From contig CANQMO010000001.1 of NCBI GenBank assembly GCA_947624985.1, positions 1-64,000 of the forward strand: 64,000 nt of DNA, written 5' to 3'. The translations under genes were made by a program, and so were the position numbers. Of the stretch, positions 1 through 11,742 are shown in pieces (position 1 is the stretch's first letter; each line of letters opens with the position of its first letter). Source of the DNA: an uncultured Oscillospiraceae bacterium. GTDB lineage: Bacteria > Bacillota > Clostridia > Oscillospirales > Oscillospiraceae. The notes below the pieces were generated by a model. That model was not told the origin of the DNA. It did not search any database and saw only the letters and a program-made list of their open reading frames with translations.

Positions 1-9
1 ATAACTATA

Positions 10-43
10 CCCCCTGTCGTAGTCATTTTCCTACAACAGGGGG
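10..43. terminator. Stem-loop, probable terminator downstream of the mod gene
   Basis: CCCCCTGTcGTAG / CTACaACAGGGGG inverted repeat lying downstream of the minus-strand mod ORF. Confidence 0.55.
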
Positions 44-167
44 CTTCTTGTCTACTGTCCACTTTTTATGGGCCGCTGCAAAAGCCGGGGGAGGTCTCAG
101 CATATTCTTTGCATTCTTTTTCTACTGTTTTCTGGTCCAAGCCTGTCGTAGCTTCCATTACTGATCT

Positions 168-2030
168 TCACTTGACCGTCCATACCGTCTCGTCGCCACA
201 GATGTTGCGGATCTTCAGGCGCTGGGGGCATTTCTCGCTGCGGATACCGCCGTCCCAGAAGTCCTGCGTCTTGGCGCCGTTGGAGATGGCATATCCGTTT
301 TTGTCGATCTTGATCTCGCTGTCGGAATGCCACTCGCCGTCAGCCGCCGTGCAGTCCAGACTCAGAAATTCGATCAGCTCCAGCCCCTCCCCGCTGATCT
401 CAATGGGATTGAACGGGCGTTTGGCCGTGGCATTCATGCGGGATTTGTTGTTGAAATCGTCGATCTTCTGCATGACCCGCTCACTGATGAACTTGTCGAT
501 CACCACCTGATAGCCGCTGAACGGATCGGCATGCACTTCCTCCGTGTGAAACTCTGCATAGTCGCCGATGACAACATCGTCCAAAATGGTTTTCAAGTCC
601 CGCAGCTCGATCTCAACAGCGGTGCTGTCATCCTCTTTGATGAATGCCTCGATCTCCTCTTTGCTGGTGATGTCGATGTAATAGATGATGACCTTTTTCA
701 CGCCGGCGTCCAAGTCGGGGATGGCCTGATGGATGATGCGGTTCATCATCACCTTATCCAGCAGCTTGGAAGAACTGTCCATCAGATTCGGCACATAGAC
801 GGGGATCGTGCCCAGCCTGCTGTCGGAGATAGCGCCTTCCCAGAAAGAATCCAGAGAGTCCTCATTTTTCAGGCCGGGGATCAGAGCCTTGATCTTGTCC
901 ATCGTCTGGACGGGATTGCGGTAAAGCTGTACGCCGTCCTTGATCTCCAGCACGTCAAATTCCGCGCCGCCCGCGATCAGCCGGTCGCGGGTCGTCTGGA
1001 TGGAGTTTAGGCCGATATCACAATGGATGAACCGGCGTCCAAGCTTGGCAGCCACCGCCGCCGTCACGCCGCTGCCGCCAAAGAAGTCGGCAACGATCAT
1101 ACCTTCATCCGATGACGCCTTTATAATACGCTCAAGTAATTTGGGCGGTTTGCTTGTAGCATAACCAAGCTCCTTATTTAATGTTGCGTCGATTCCAATA
1201 TTCCATACATCATACTCTCCGATCCCGTTTTTTTGATAGGTTTTTATCGTCTCGCCTCGGGGGTTCTTATTCCAGTAAAAACGGCGTCCGTCCTCATCAA
1301 CTTCTTTGAATCGTTTTAGCTGTTCTTCGGAATAAGGGATCGATACAGCGTCAAAATTAAAAACATAGTTTCCTTTGTTCTTACTGTACCAGTATATGCT
1401 GTCGTGTTTTCTGTTAAAGCACTGCGATGGGTCACTGCCGCTTGGATACCACCATATTATCTCGTTGATCATATTTGTCTCATTAAAAATTTCATCCATC
1501 AGGATTTTTACATAGTGACCAATATGCCAGTCCAGATGGACATAGATGGAGGCCGTCTCGCTCATAACGCTTTTTATGGCCATGAGATTCTCATACATCC
1601 AGTTCAGGTACTTTTCCTTGTCCCAGACGTCGCCATACATCTTTTCCTCAAAGGCCTTCAGTTCGTCGATGTCCAGCTCTTGTTCTGCCTGTGCAATTGC
1701 CTCGGCCACTTTGGGATTACGGCGAACATAGACCTTTTTGGCGTAATCCGCGCCGCTGGCAAAGGGCGGGTCGATGTAGACCAGATCGACCTGAATGCCC
1801 TGTTCTTTCAGATACGCGCAGGCGGAGACGCACTCGCCCCGGATGACCATGTTGCCATTCGGGTTATCGCCCACCTGCTCCTGCTTTTCCATCTCATATA
1901 AGGGCATGCCCCGCCGGAGCGTCGATGCAACATCGTCGGCGCCCTTGTACTTTAGCACCCGGTTGAAGTTTGCCAGAACAGCTTGTCCCTCCACCGGCTC
2001 GGGAATAAAGGGAATATACTTAATTGGCAT
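168..2030 (-). CDS. Type III-like (beta-class) site-specific DNA adenine methyltransferase, Mod subunit
   Basis: 620 aa [12 protein letters not shown] (motif IV) precedes [26 protein letters not shown] (motif I), the order seen in beta-class/Type III Mod enzymes. Confidence 0.88.
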   Translation of the reverse strand: MPIKYIPFIPEPVEGQAVLANFNRVLKYKGADDVASTLRRGMPLYEMEKQEQVGDNPNGNMVIRGECVSACAYLKEQGIQVDLVYIDPPFASGADYAKKVYVRRNPKVAEAIAQAEQELDIDELKAFEEKMYGDVWDKEKYLNWMYENLMAIKSVMSETASIYVHLDWHIGHYVKILMDEIFNETNMINEIIWWYPSGSDPSQCFNRKHDSIYWYSKNKGNYVFNFDAVSIPYSEEQLKRFKEVDEDGRRFYWNKNPRGETIKTYQKNGIGEYDVWNIGIDATLNKELGYATSKPPKLLERIIKASSDEGMIVADFFGGSGVTAAVAAKLGRRFIHCDIGLNSIQTTRDRLIAGGAEFDVLEIKDGVQLYRNPVQTMDKIKALIPGLKNEDSLDSFWEGAISDSRLGTIPVYVPNLMDSSSKLLDKVMMNRIIHQAIPDLDAGVKKVIIYYIDITSKEEIEAFIKEDDSTAVEIELRDLKTILDDVVIGDYAEFHTEEVHADPFSGYQVVIDKFISERVMQKIDDFNNKSRMNATAKRPFNPIEISGEGLELIEFLSLDCTAADGEWHSDSEIKIDKNGYAISNGAKTQDFWDGGIRSEKCPQRLKIRNICGDETVWTVK

Positions 2031-2032
2031 AA

Positions 2033-2467
2033 TCAGACCCCCACTGGCTTGTTGTCTTTAATCTTTTTGAGCAGCTTCTTACTTTCGGTGTCAGCTATAT
2101 TCAACTCTTGTTTCATGTGGGCAACCATTACTGCTAACAATGCTTTAACAGTTTCATTCCCCTCCATTTCAGTATGTTTGTTTTTTATGACATAGTTAAC
2201 TATGTCAGTATATGAAGATTTAACTTCTGGGCTGGCATATAAATGGGCAAGCGTCATACCTTCGCATACTTCGTTATAATATTTCTCTGGATCAATCAAG
2301 TTATTTATCAATAGCGCGTTGCAAAGATTAACCAGCTTTATATAGGTTTCTCTTTTGTTGTCTTGTTTCTTCTCTCTGCTCTTAAGGCCATCTGAAAACA
2401 ATGTGCCAAGCATACCGCCAAGAGCTGCCAACGCCGCGCCTAAAACAAGTGCCCAAAACTCGCTCAT
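2033..2467 (-). CDS. Hypothetical protein with a single N-terminal transmembrane segment, located between res and mod
   Basis: 144 aa; N-term [21 protein letters not shown] is hydrophobic; 4-nt overlap with the res stop and 2-nt gap to mod indicate one operon. Confidence 0.75.
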   Translation of the reverse strand: MSEFWALVLGAALAALGGMLGTLFSDGLKSREKKQDNKRETYIKLVNLCNALLINNLIDPEKYYNEVCEGMTLAHLYASPEVKSSYTDIVNYVIKNKHTEMEGNETVKALLAVMVAHMKQELNIADTESKKLLKKIKDNKPVGV

Positions 2468-5409
2468 ACTATGTTCTCCCTAAAAAACTCTTTTATCTTC
2501 TCATGGGTCAGCGCCAGCCTGTCCGCGCGCTCTATACTGTCCTCCAAGTACAGATAATCAAACCTTTCATAGCCGAATTTCTCATTGTTCTGCCGGATAA
2601 ACTCGGAGTCCATGAACGCCCGTTTGTCCTTGAATGTGGGGTCATTGGCGTAGATCTTGCCCTTGGTCTCCACGATCAGCGCCTTGTGTATCTTTCCATC
2701 TTTCCGACGGATAATTAGAAAGTCCGGCGTGTACATGCCGATATACCGCCACTTGCCGCCGGCAGTCCTATAGCACTTGATCTTGAAGTCGGTCATGCTC
2801 CTGTCGCCATTGTAATAGATCTCCAGATCAAGCGAGATCAGGTCGTCAAAATTCAAAACCGTGCGCAGGAATTCCTGCTCAAAGGCACTGTCGGTGTGAT
2901 AGGGCAGGTAGTGGAAAGACCGATCTTGCGGATAGGGAAGACATACTTTCTTCCGCAGCATTTCCAGAATATCCGTTTGCCCCGTTTCCTCGGCCAAGGC
3001 CATCATTTCCTGCGTTTTCTTGTCTGCGGCGAGCTTCCCCTTATCCGCCTTAACGATCTTCTCCACTTCTTCCTGTGGGGGATAATAGTCATCCGCTCTG
3101 TCCGTAGAGAATACAGGCGTAAAATTTGCTATATTCAGCAGCGACGCCTCTTCCGGGATAAGCTCTTCCTCTGTGGTGAAATCACGCCGCGCACAGAACG
3201 CCTTGCGGATGTTCGCCTCCACCAGCGGCAGATCGTATTTGGAACTGAAATAGCGGCCACCGTCGCTCTCATAAGTGACGATGTTGAACACCTGCTCCAA
3301 AAGCGCCCGGTGGGTGTTCAATTCTTCCATGGTCAGGGTGCCAAAGCTACCTTTGGCAATACGGTACAGCCACACGGAAAACAACGCCCGTTCCGCGCCC
3401 CGCTCCGCGTCGTCAAAGGTGATGGTCATCCGCTCTTTTGCCAGGTCTCCCAGGTCGCTGGCCGTGCGGGTGATGTTTGCCCGAAGCGCCGCGTCATCTG
3501 CGGCATGGGGAATGTATTTTGCCGGGACTGGTGTCTCTTTTATCTCTGTCTCATAGCTGACACGAAGCTGATAAAACTCTACCTTGGGCAGCCGCAGATG
3601 GGCTGTCCGGTCATACCTTTTCAGTTCTACCGCGCCCTTGCCACCGGAGGTGAATTCTTTCAGGGAGATATGCTGCTGCTTTTGCAGTTGGGCGATCAGC
3701 TTCCCGCCGTTATCGTCGTTGAGGTAAATGAGCGCGGTCTCCGGCCTGGTCTTGTCCACTTGCCGCAGACAGCGGCAGGATGTCTGCAGGACCATATTCG
3801 TGGGGCAGTCCCCCTCTTGGGAGAGGATAATGCCCGTCAGACTGCGGCAGTCCCAGCCCTCTTTGCCGATCTGCACCAGAAGGACGATACGGATGGGCGA
3901 AATGGACTTGTCCAGCGTGTCGAACAACATCTGACTGTCCGCCGGCGCCTTATACTTCTTCGCCGCAGGGTCCTTGCTGCTGGATTCCCGATAGAACCGC
4001 AGGATACAGGAGTGCGAGAGGCCGTATTCGATGACAATGTCACGCACGAGCGGATAGACTAACTCCTCCAGCTTGGCAATGCTGCCGCAATAGATTCCCA
4101 GCTTGGCCGTGGTGCCATCCGAATAGACAGTGTCTTTATATGTATCCAGGAATTCCCGGACCCCGCTGTCGATGATACGGGTGCTGTCCGCCACGTCCGA
4201 TATCTTCACAACGGGACGTTTTAAGAAGTTGCCCACGCCGTTCACAAGAGGATAATAATACACCGTATTCGTGATCTCCGCCGTGGCTACGGATAGCCCA
4301 TTCGTCACGGCGGTCTTTTCGGCTTTCTCCAGATAGGGCGTGCCGGAAAAGCCGATAACGGAATTGATCGCGCCGCTCTCCGTCCAGCGGGTGACGACAG
4401 CGCGGAGTTTGCGCTCCTGGGTCTTGTCCGCGTTGCTCACGGCGTGATGGACTTCATCGATGAAGATGGAAAGGGATGGCAGCTTGCCGATCATGTTGCG
4501 AAGCTCATTGGCCTGACGGTCACGCTCGTCGTCGCTGTCCTCAAACCAGCTGATCTGCCCGTCCTTTTCCTCTACGCGGTCAAGAATGACCTTTTCCGCA
4601 TTGGTGATGGCCACCAGACCAAACAGGTCGGAGAACGGCTGATGTGCCGCGATCTTCTGGACGTTCGGGTTTTTCGTCTTATTGGACCTGCTGGCCGTCT
4701 TGCCCTGATCCAGTACCTCAAAAGAGATACAGCGCCTGATGTTGGATGCGGCAGGCTCGGGAATGACCCACGAAGGGTCGAAGTTCTGGATCGTCTTCAG
4801 GCTGGGGACCACGGAGGATTTCAGGCCGGAGGGCGCGAAGATGATGAAGTTATGGGCAAAGGCACGGTTGTTCGGCTCATTGGAGGCAAAGTACAGGTCA
4901 AGATAGATGAACGCCGCCATCAGATAGGTCTTGCCCGCGCCCATGGGGAGACTGAACAGATAATCCGTATAGGAAACCCCATAGAAGACGTCCCGAAAAA
5001 CTCTGCGGTGATCAATGCTTTGCGGGTCATTTCTGATCTGCTCCTCCAGCCTGGCGGAGACCTGTTCTCCCTCGTCGTTTTTTAGCTGAGCATACTCCAG
5101 CAGCGCCACGGCAGCCGGAGCACGGGACAGATATTCCTTTGCCCCGGCTGTAAGCGCCAGCGCATTCAAGTCAAGGGTGTTGAACGCCCCGGCGGTGAAC
5201 AGGTCGGACAGGGGCGCACTCTGGCAGGCGATCTTCAGGTAGAGATAGGTCTTGATGGCGTCGATCTGTGCGTCGCGCATTTGGCCGCGTTTTTCCATAT
5301 AAGCGATCAGCGGCAGTATCGTGCAGTCGGAGGATGCATACCACTGATCCCGTTTTTTCTCGATCATCCTGTAGAACATATCGGCCTCCACTATGCGCCG
5401 GTCGCACAT
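2464..5409 (-). CDS. DEAD/DEAH-box restriction helicase-nuclease (Type III Res-like)
   Basis: 981 aa; Walker A LPMGAGKTYL, DEVHH box, C-terminal PD-(D/E)XK-like YTPDFLII...LIVETKGK. Confidence 0.85.
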   Translation of the reverse strand: MCDRRIVEADMFYRMIEKKRDQWYASSDCTILPLIAYMEKRGQMRDAQIDAIKTYLYLKIACQSAPLSDLFTAGAFNTLDLNALALTAGAKEYLSRAPAAVALLEYAQLKNDEGEQVSARLEEQIRNDPQSIDHRRVFRDVFYGVSYTDYLFSLPMGAGKTYLMAAFIYLDLYFASNEPNNRAFAHNFIIFAPSGLKSSVVPSLKTIQNFDPSWVIPEPAASNIRRCISFEVLDQGKTASRSNKTKNPNVQKIAAHQPFSDLFGLVAITNAEKVILDRVEEKDGQISWFEDSDDERDRQANELRNMIGKLPSLSIFIDEVHHAVSNADKTQERKLRAVVTRWTESGAINSVIGFSGTPYLEKAEKTAVTNGLSVATAEITNTVYYYPLVNGVGNFLKRPVVKISDVADSTRIIDSGVREFLDTYKDTVYSDGTTAKLGIYCGSIAKLEELVYPLVRDIVIEYGLSHSCILRFYRESSSKDPAAKKYKAPADSQMLFDTLDKSISPIRIVLLVQIGKEGWDCRSLTGIILSQEGDCPTNMVLQTSCRCLRQVDKTRPETALIYLNDDNGGKLIAQLQKQQHISLKEFTSGGKGAVELKRYDRTAHLRLPKVEFYQLRVSYETEIKETPVPAKYIPHAADDAALRANITRTASDLGDLAKERMTITFDDAERGAERALFSVWLYRIAKGSFGTLTMEELNTHRALLEQVFNIVTYESDGGRYFSSKYDLPLVEANIRKAFCARRDFTTEEELIPEEASLLNIANFTPVFSTDRADDYYPPQEEVEKIVKADKGKLAADKKTQEMMALAEETGQTDILEMLRKKVCLPYPQDRSFHYLPYHTDSAFEQEFLRTVLNFDDLISLDLEIYYNGDRSMTDFKIKCYRTAGGKWRYIGMYTPDFLIIRRKDGKIHKALIVETKGKIYANDPTFKDKRAFMDSEFIRQNNEKFGYERFDYLYLEDSIERADRLALTHEKIKEFFRENIV

Positions 5410-5497
5410 TTACCCAATTTTATTTAATTATACCACAAGATGATGTGTCTATCAAATGATTTCACGTTCTTCCCTATCATATGCTCTTTCTATATAA

Positions 5498-5531
5498 CAA
5501 GAAAGCCGATGTGCGAACATCGGCTTTCTTG
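5498..5531. terminator. Strong stem-loop between res and groEL
   Basis: Perfect 15-bp inverted repeat CAAGAAAGCCGATGT-gcga-ACATCGGCTTTCTTG. Confidence 0.75.
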
Positions 5532-5627
5532 CTTATTATCCCTGCTGTACTTTCCGGGCGCAAAAGTGGTATAGATCATCTAACGCCATGCCGAAAGCCA
5601 GCAGTTTCAATTGTCCCGAACTATCTC

Positions 5628-7256
<1,629 letters not shown>

Positions 7257-7273
7257 TCAAAATCCCTCCTGAA

Positions 7274-7558
7274 TTACTGCACGATGGCCAAAATGTCGTT
7301 CTGGCGCACGATGGTGTATTCTTCCTCGTCCACCTTCACGGTGGTGCCGCTGTACTTGCCGGTGATGACCCGGTCGCCGGCCTTGACTTCCATCTTGACC
7401 TCGTTGCCGTCCACCATGCCGCCGGGACCCACGGCCACGACTTCAAATACCTCCGGCTTCTCCTGGGCGGACGCGGCCAGATAAATGCCGCTCTTTGTCT
7501 TTTCCTCCGCCTCCAGGCGCTTGACGACCACCTTGTCGGCCAACGGTTTCAGTGTCAT
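7274..7558 (-). CDS. groES: Co-chaperonin GroES
   Basis: 94 aa; MTLKPLADKVVVKRLEAEEKTKSGIYL...VGPGG; adjacent to groEL. Confidence 0.98.
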   Translation of the reverse strand: MTLKPLADKVVVKRLEAEEKTKSGIYLAASAQEKPEVFEVVAVGPGGMVDGNEVKMEVKAGDRVITGKYSGTTVKVDEEEYTIVRQNDILAIVQ

Positions 7559-7599
7559 TGTAAATTGCCTCCTTGCAATGTAAATACTTTTTCATGGGA

Positions 7600-7626
7600 T
7601 TAGCACTCAGTACCATCGAGTGCTAA
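7600..7626. promoter_or_regulatory. CIRCE operator (HrcA binding site)
   Basis: TTAGCACTC-agtaccatc-GAGTGCTAA, exact CIRCE consensus with N9 spacer, just upstream of groES. Confidence 0.97.
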
Positions 7627-7723
7627 CACCGTTATAATAACCCAGTTGTGGTCTTTCTTCAACTGGCATTGTGCACAAATTTCGTCTGCGATATTTGTCG
7701 CCTATACGCACCGCCCGGCGCAC

Positions 7724-8635
7724 TCACCGGTTGTTACTCTTGAACACGTCCGCCACCTCGCTGATGGTCATGAAAGCCAGCGGGTCGATCTGGTGGACGA
7801 TGGTCCGCATTCGGGATATCTGGAACCGGTTCACCACGAAGTAGATCACCGTTTTTTCCGCGTTGGAGTATCCGCCCACGGCGGCGATCTTGGTGGTGCC
7901 GCACTGGAACGCCCCGATCAGCGCGTCGCTGATCTCGTTGGGCTTATCCGTCACGATGACCACCTCCTTGGAGCGGTCGAAGCCCTCCACCACAAAATCC
8001 ACGGTCTTGAGCCCCGCCGCATATGTCACGATGGAATACAGAGGCAGTATCCAGCTGTGGATGACGCAGCCGCACACGATGTACAGCAACACGTTATAGA
8101 TCATCACGAACGTGCCCACCGTGATGTTCAGGCTCTTTGCGAATATCACGGCCATGACGTCCACCCCGTCGATGGCCCCGCCATACCGGATGGTGAGCCC
8201 GCTGCCTACGCCCGATATGACGCCGCCGAACAGAGCGCACAGCAGCAGGTCCTCCCCCGCCAGGGGCGACGCCATGCTCACGTCGATGGGCAGCACATCG
8301 GTGATGAGCCAGGAGGCCCCGGCGTACACCGCCACCGCGAAGATGGAGTACACGGTAAAGGCAGCCCCCTGCTTTTTTGCCCCGAACAGGAACAGCGGTA
8401 TGTTCAGCAGAAGCAGGAACAGGGAAAGGCTAAACTGCTCCGGGGTGATCTGGGAGAGCAGGATGGACGTGCCGGATATGCCGCTGTCGTACAGCTTCAC
8501 CGGCGCCAGAAACACCGTCACGCCGAAGGCGTTCACGCACCCGGCCAGAAACAGCAGCGGGAAATTCCTCCACCGCAGCGTCCGCAGCAGCCGTACCAGT
8601 TTGTTCCCGCGCTCTTGGCTCGTCTTCATCCGCAT
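7724..8635 (-). CDS. YitT-family membrane protein (DUF161/DUF2179 type)
   Basis: 303 aa; LAGCVNAFGVTVFLAPVKLYDSGISGTSILLSQ, GLTIRYGGAIDGVDVMAVI; soluble C-terminal domain. Confidence 0.85.
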   Translation of the reverse strand: MRMKTSQERGNKLVRLLRTLRWRNFPLLFLAGCVNAFGVTVFLAPVKLYDSGISGTSILLSQITPEQFSLSLFLLLLNIPLFLFGAKKQGAAFTVYSIFAVAVYAGASWLITDVLPIDVSMASPLAGEDLLLCALFGGVISGVGSGLTIRYGGAIDGVDVMAVIFAKSLNITVGTFVMIYNVLLYIVCGCVIHSWILPLYSIVTYAAGLKTVDFVVEGFDRSKEVVIVTDKPNEISDALIGAFQCGTTKIAAVGGYSNAEKTVIYFVVNRFQISRMRTIVHQIDPLAFMTISEVADVFKSNNR

Positions 8636-8648
8636 CGTCTCTCCTATC

Positions 8649-9764
8649 TCAGTAGTACATATTCAGATAGCACTGTATCATCCCGTTGTAGAGCTTGCGG
8701 CGCTTGGCGGCGGGACGGCCATAGAGCCGCTCAAAGTCCGGCTCGGAGGAGATGACATACTGCTTCCACCCGGCCAGCTTCCCCAGCGTCCGGCCCATGT
8801 CCCGGTAGAGCTCCTGGGCCTGCTGCCGTTCCAGCATCCGCTCCCCGTAGGGGGGATTGCACACGATCACGCCCCGCTCCCAGGGGGCCGGGGCAGTCCG
8901 GGCGTCTGCCACAGAAAATGTTATGTCAACCTCCACGCCGGCCCGCCGGGCGTTTTCCCGGGCCAGGGCGACCGCTTTGGGGTCGATGTCGGAGGCGAAG
9001 ATATGGTAGGGTCCGGGGTACTCCAGGCTCCGGGCCTCTTCCGCCGCGTCGGTCCAGGCTGCTTTCGGGATGAAGCCCCAGCTTTGGGCCGCGAAGGTCC
9101 TGTTCAGCCCGGGGGCCCGGTTCCGGGCGATCAACGCCGCCTCGATGGGGATGGTGCCGCTGCCGCAGAAGGGGTCCCACAGGGCGTCCCGGCCCCGGTA
9201 GCGGGCAAAGCCCACCAGCGCCGCCGCCAGGGTCTCCCGCAGAGGCGCGGACACATGGCCGGGCCGGTAGCCCCGCTTGAACAGCGGCGTTCCGGTGGTG
9301 TCCAGATATATCTCCGCCCGGTCCTTCACGATGGCGAACTGTATCTGGTAAAGCGCCCCCGTCTCCGGCAGCCACTGGGTACGGTATGCGCCGCCCAGCG
9401 CCACCGCCGCAGCTTTTTTGATGATACGCTGGCAGTCGGGCACCGACCGCAGGGCCGAATCCAGGGCGTAGCCCTTCACGGGAAACTGCCCGTCGGCGGG
9501 GATGAAGTCCGCCAGGGGCAGGGCCTTGACTCCCTCGAAGAGGGCGTCGAAGGTAGGGGCGGGAAAGGCACCCAGCCGCAGCAGCACCCGCTCGCCGGTC
9601 CGAAGCCGGATGTTGGCCCGGGCGCAGCTGAGCCCGTCCCCGGTGAATCGCACCCGGCCATTCTCCGCCCGGACATCGTCCAGTCCCATGCGCCGCAGCT
9701 CGTCGGCGGCGGGACCCTCCAGTCCGAACAGGCACGGCACGGCAAAGTCGAACGTCTTTTCCAT
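8649..9764 (-). CDS. THUMP-domain class I SAM-dependent RNA methyltransferase (RlmL/YpsC-like)
   Basis: Starts at MEKTFDFAVPCLFGLEG; DPFCGSGTIPIEAALIARN and NPPYGERM motifs. The ORF-track start is extended upstream of this ATG. Confidence 0.88.
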   Translation of the reverse strand: MEKTFDFAVPCLFGLEGPAADELRRMGLDDVRAENGRVRFTGDGLSCARANIRLRTGERVLLRLGAFPAPTFDALFEGVKALPLADFIPADGQFPVKGYALDSALRSVPDCQRIIKKAAAVALGGAYRTQWLPETGALYQIQFAIVKDRAEIYLDTTGTPLFKRGYRPGHVSAPLRETLAAALVGFARYRGRDALWDPFCGSGTIPIEAALIARNRAPGLNRTFAAQSWGFIPKAAWTDAAEEARSLEYPGPYHIFASDIDPKAVALARENARRAGVEVDITFSVADARTAPAPWERGVIVCNPPYGERMLERQQAQELYRDMGRTLGKLAGWKQYVISSEPDFERLYGRPAAKRRKLYNGMIQCYLNMYY

Positions 9765-9766
9765 CT

Positions 9767-11725
9767 CTATGCCCCCAGGGTGAGCTTCGTCACGGCCGGG
9801 TCGTCGGCCAGATATTCGCTCTCCCGCTCGTGGCAGGTGAACAGCAGCACCTGCCGCTTTTCCGCCACGGTCTTTAAAAGGTCCAGCGCCCGCTCCATCC
9901 GCTGCCGGTCGAAGGCCGCCAGCGCGTCGTCCAGCACGATGGGGCACGCCTGCTCCTCCGGGAGCACCAGCGAGCACACTGCCAGACGCAGCGCCAGGTA
10001 AAGCTGGTCCCGGGCCCCCTGGGACAGGTAATCCGTCTCCCAGCCCACCGCGTCGCCGGTCAGCCGCGCCTTGGCGGACAGATCCCGGGCCAAGGTTATC
10101 TCGTCATAACGACCGTCCGTGAGCTTCCCGAACAGGGCGGCGGCCTCTCTGGCCAGCACCGGGGAGAACTTCTCCCGCAGGGCCAGATCCGCCTGTTCCA
10201 TGGTCTGAGCGGCCAGCTCCAGCGCCTGGGCCTGCGCGGCCAGTATCTCCCGCCGGGCGGCGCCCGTCTCCAGCGCCGAGCGCAGCACCACCGGGTCCCC
10301 CATGGCCCGGACCTGACCCTCCGCCGCGGCCCGCCGTTCCCGGAGGCGTTCGATGTGCTCCCGGCCCTCCGCCACGGCCCGGGAGGCCCGGGCGGCCTCG
10401 CTGTCGCCGCTGACAAAGTCCAGCCCGTTCAGCGCCGGTTCTTCCGCCGCCTTCTGCCGCTGCCGCGCGTCCTCCAGCGCACTGGCGGCGGCGCTCACAG
10501 CGGCCGCCGCGCCCTTCGCCTGCCGGCACAGGGCCTCATAGTCCGCCAGACGGGCCGCGATATCCTCCGGCTCTCGGGCGCCGTACGGCTCCAATATCTC
10601 CATCCGCCGGTCCAGCAGGGCGTCCCGCTTCTCGTCCTGGTGTCTGGACCAGAAATACAGGCCCCCCGCGCCGGAAAAGCAGGCCGCCGCCCCCACCGCC
10701 AGCGCCGGCGCCAGCCGGGTGAAGGGCGCCGCGATCAGAAGCAGCAGACCGATGGCCGCCGGGATGAGTACGGGCCACCGGGGCATGGTCCTGTCCGCCT
10801 GCGCGGTCAGAGCCGCGGCGGCGTCCATGTCCTCCGCGGCCATCTTTCCGGCCCGGTCCGGGCCCATGACCCCAAAGGGCGTGGCTCTCAGCGCCTCCAT
10901 GGCCCGGTCCCGGTCCTGTTCCGCCCGGTGCAGGTCCTCGGTCCTTGCCTCGGTCTCCGCCTTGGCGGCGTGAAAGTCCGCCAGAGCCTTTTTCCGGGCC
11001 TCCGCCCGGGCCTGCTCCATGCGCCGGACCAGTTCCTCCTGTCTGGTCTGGGCGGCGGAGAGCTCCGCGTCCGCGGCGTCCACATTCCGGGCCGCCGCCT
11101 CGATGGCCTCCAGCTCCCCGCGGAGCCGGCGCATTTGCTCGTCCAGTTCCGGGATGGCGCCCTTCCGCCCGGTGCGCCGGCGCTGCCAGGCCCGCAGGCG
11201 GGCGTCCGCCTGCGTATAGGACTGCTCCTCGTCCCCCGCCGACACGATGGACGCGAACCGTTTTTCCAGTTCCGGGTCGGAGTCGATCCCCAAAGCGGAC
11301 TGGCGGATGAACGCGCTGCGCTCGAACACCTCCCGGGGTGCGCCGGTCAGCGCCCGGCCTACATCGTCCGCCGTCAGATCCGCCACGGGCGTGTCCGTGC
11401 CGGTGACGGTGGCGGAAAACGCCTGCATCGGCTGGCCCGTCCGCTCCGTCCACCGGCGCAGCGTCACAGGGCCACTCTCCGTCTCGATATCCATGCTGCC
11501 GGACATGGGCGCGCCGCTCCAGGGGCGGTACTTCACCTTGTCCGGCTGCTGGCCCTGCCTGACCCGCTGGGCGGTGTCCACTCCGTAGAGCATGGCCCGC
11601 AGAAAGGCGCACCAGGTAGACTTGCCGCTCTCATTGGGGGCGTACAGGATATTCAGTCCCCGGCCCAGTTCCAGACTTTTCCCGTCCAGCGTCCCGAACC
11701 AGGCCGTCATTTTCTTTATCCGCAT
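9767..11725 (-). CDS. SbcC/YhaN-like AAA ATPase
   Basis: 652 aa; NILYAPNESGKSTWCAFLRAMLYG (Walker A), coiled-coil middle, YLSQGARDQLYLALRLA signature and PIVLDDALAAFD Walker B. Confidence 0.85.
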   Translation of the reverse strand: MRIKKMTAWFGTLDGKSLELGRGLNILYAPNESGKSTWCAFLRAMLYGVDTAQRVRQGQQPDKVKYRPWSGAPMSGSMDIETESGPVTLRRWTERTGQPMQAFSATVTGTDTPVADLTADDVGRALTGAPREVFERSAFIRQSALGIDSDPELEKRFASIVSAGDEEQSYTQADARLRAWQRRRTGRKGAIPELDEQMRRLRGELEAIEAAARNVDAADAELSAAQTRQEELVRRMEQARAEARKKALADFHAAKAETEARTEDLHRAEQDRDRAMEALRATPFGVMGPDRAGKMAAEDMDAAAALTAQADRTMPRWPVLIPAAIGLLLLIAAPFTRLAPALAVGAAACFSGAGGLYFWSRHQDEKRDALLDRRMEILEPYGAREPEDIAARLADYEALCRQAKGAAAAVSAAASALEDARQRQKAAEEPALNGLDFVSGDSEAARASRAVAEGREHIERLRERRAAAEGQVRAMGDPVVLRSALETGAARREILAAQAQALELAAQTMEQADLALREKFSPVLAREAAALFGKLTDGRYDEITLARDLSAKARLTGDAVGWETDYLSQGARDQLYLALRLAVCSLVLPEEQACPIVLDDALAAFDRQRMERALDLLKTVAEKRQVLLFTCHERESEYLADDPAVTKLTLGA

Positions 11726-11742
11726 AGATTCTCCTTTGTGTC

